Positions 6,406 through 6,532 of a stretch of 6,532 nucleotides of DNA are shown in pieces. The translations under genes and the position numbers were made by a program. The DNA comes from Actinomycetes bacterium (GTDB lineage: Bacteria > Actinomycetota > Acidimicrobiia > Spongiisociales > UBA4744). The DNA lies in contig JAHEDM010000007.1 of assembly GCA_024641205.1 (NCBI GenBank), forward strand, positions 10,282 to 16,813, read 5' to 3'. The notes beneath the pieces are model-generated. The model did no database searches. It saw only the letters and a list, made by a program, of their open reading frames with translations, and was not told the origin of the DNA. Positions within the stretch are counted from its first letter, which is position 1. Every line of letters starts with the position of its first letter.

Positions 6406-6414
6406 CCCTCTCCC
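6406..6414 (-). promoter_or_regulatory. Ribosome binding site deciding the MFS start
   Basis: GGGAGAGGG on the minus strand runs directly up to the ATG at 6405. Its GGAG part is about 4 nt from the start, a little close but usable. It supports 6405 over the two upstream Met codons, which lack any purine-rich leader. Confidence 0.5.
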
Positions 6415-6417
6415 GAT

Positions 6418-6451
6418 TGACATCATGATGATGTCATGTTGATGTCATCAA
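6418..6451. promoter_or_regulatory. Palindromic operator with three phased TGATGTCA sites
   Basis: The octamer TGATGTCA occurs at 6429-6436 and 6440-6447, and as its complement at 6418-6425, with starts exactly 11 bp apart. The first two form a perfect palindrome, TGACATCATGATGATGTCA (9-bp arms, one central base). The third lies within TTGATGTCATCAA (6439-6451), another perfect palindrome. This looks like a repressor operator covering the MFS promoter, possibly shared with a divergent gene. Confidence 0.7.
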
Positions 6452-6456
6452 TGCAA
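6422..6456 (-). promoter_or_regulatory. Candidate MFS promoter buried in the operator
   Basis: On the minus strand TTGATG (6451-6446) and CATGAT (6427-6422), 18 bp apart, each match the consensus hexamers at four of six bases. An alternative pair is TTGCAT (6456-6451) and CATCAT (6433-6428) with a 17-bp spacer. Either would start transcription shortly before the ATG at 6405, and both overlap the palindromes, which fits repression by occlusion. Confidence 0.4.
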
Positions 6457-6485
6457 ACCGTCGTTTCTACCCCGCCTGTGCCATC

Positions 6486-6532
6486 ATGCGGCTCGTGACT
6501 CCCCCACCATCCGACCGGGCCCGCCTGCAACG
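6486..6532 (+). CDS. Possible 5' end of a divergent gene, cut by the window
   Basis: From ATG at 6486 the frame reads MRLVTPPPSDRARLQ and is open to the window edge. GTG at 6495 (reading VTPPPSDRARLQ) is an equally good start, and CATCAT at 6482-6487 sits 7 nt before it in a leaderless-like arrangement. There is no Shine-Dalgarno sequence for either start. Its position facing away from an exporter across a palindromic operator suggests a transcriptional regulator, but only about 15 codons are visible and no domain can be recognised. Confidence 0.35.
   Translation, partial: MRLVTPPPSDRARLQ

Overview
The window is GC-rich, densely coding bacterial chromosome that looks like a high-GC actinobacterium. 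An Acidimicrobiia-type genome is my guess, not a proof. The clues are GC-biased codon use, a lipoprotein with a long Thr/Ser tether, two genes with no Shine-Dalgarno sequence but a TANNNT hexamer 8-9 nt before the ATG (leaderless-style), and a stand-alone 6-phosphogluconolactonase. I see no rRNA, tRNA, CRISPR, transposase or phage gene.

Layout. Positions 1-94 are non-coding: two perfect inverted repeats followed by three 7-bp tandem units, just past the end of gene 1. Gene 1 (95-754, minus) is a small alpha/beta hydrolase of the TEX30/KANL3-like group. A 60-bp gap separates it from a run of four plus-strand genes: a UPF0104/LPG-synthase-type membrane protein (815-1837), a family 4 glycosyltransferase (1850-3061), 6-phosphogluconolactonase (3109-3831) and a lipoprotein esterase/lipase (3855-4853). 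A 190-bp convergent gap (4854-5043) has no gene but can fold into a long irregular helix. It is followed by a minus-strand MFS exporter (5044-6405). The exporter's promoter region holds three TGATGTCA octamers exactly 11 bp apart, forming nested palindromes. The right edge probably carries the first codons of a divergent gene.

How the genes may work together. The membrane protein and glycosyltransferase are 12 nt apart and almost certainly co-transcribed. Together they suggest glycolipid or lipid-linked sugar synthesis at the inner face of the membrane, with a membrane partner that may move the product. The phosphogluconolactonase serves the oxidative pentose phosphate pathway and may only be a positional neighbour. 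The lipoprotein hydrolase acts outside the membrane on an unknown ester. The MFS exporter appears to be a separate, locally repressed unit.

Most of the window is ordinary metabolism and envelope biology. The parts most worth a second look are the three-octamer operator, the Glu-to-Gln change in the glycosyltransferase EX7E motif, and the foldable convergent intergenic region.
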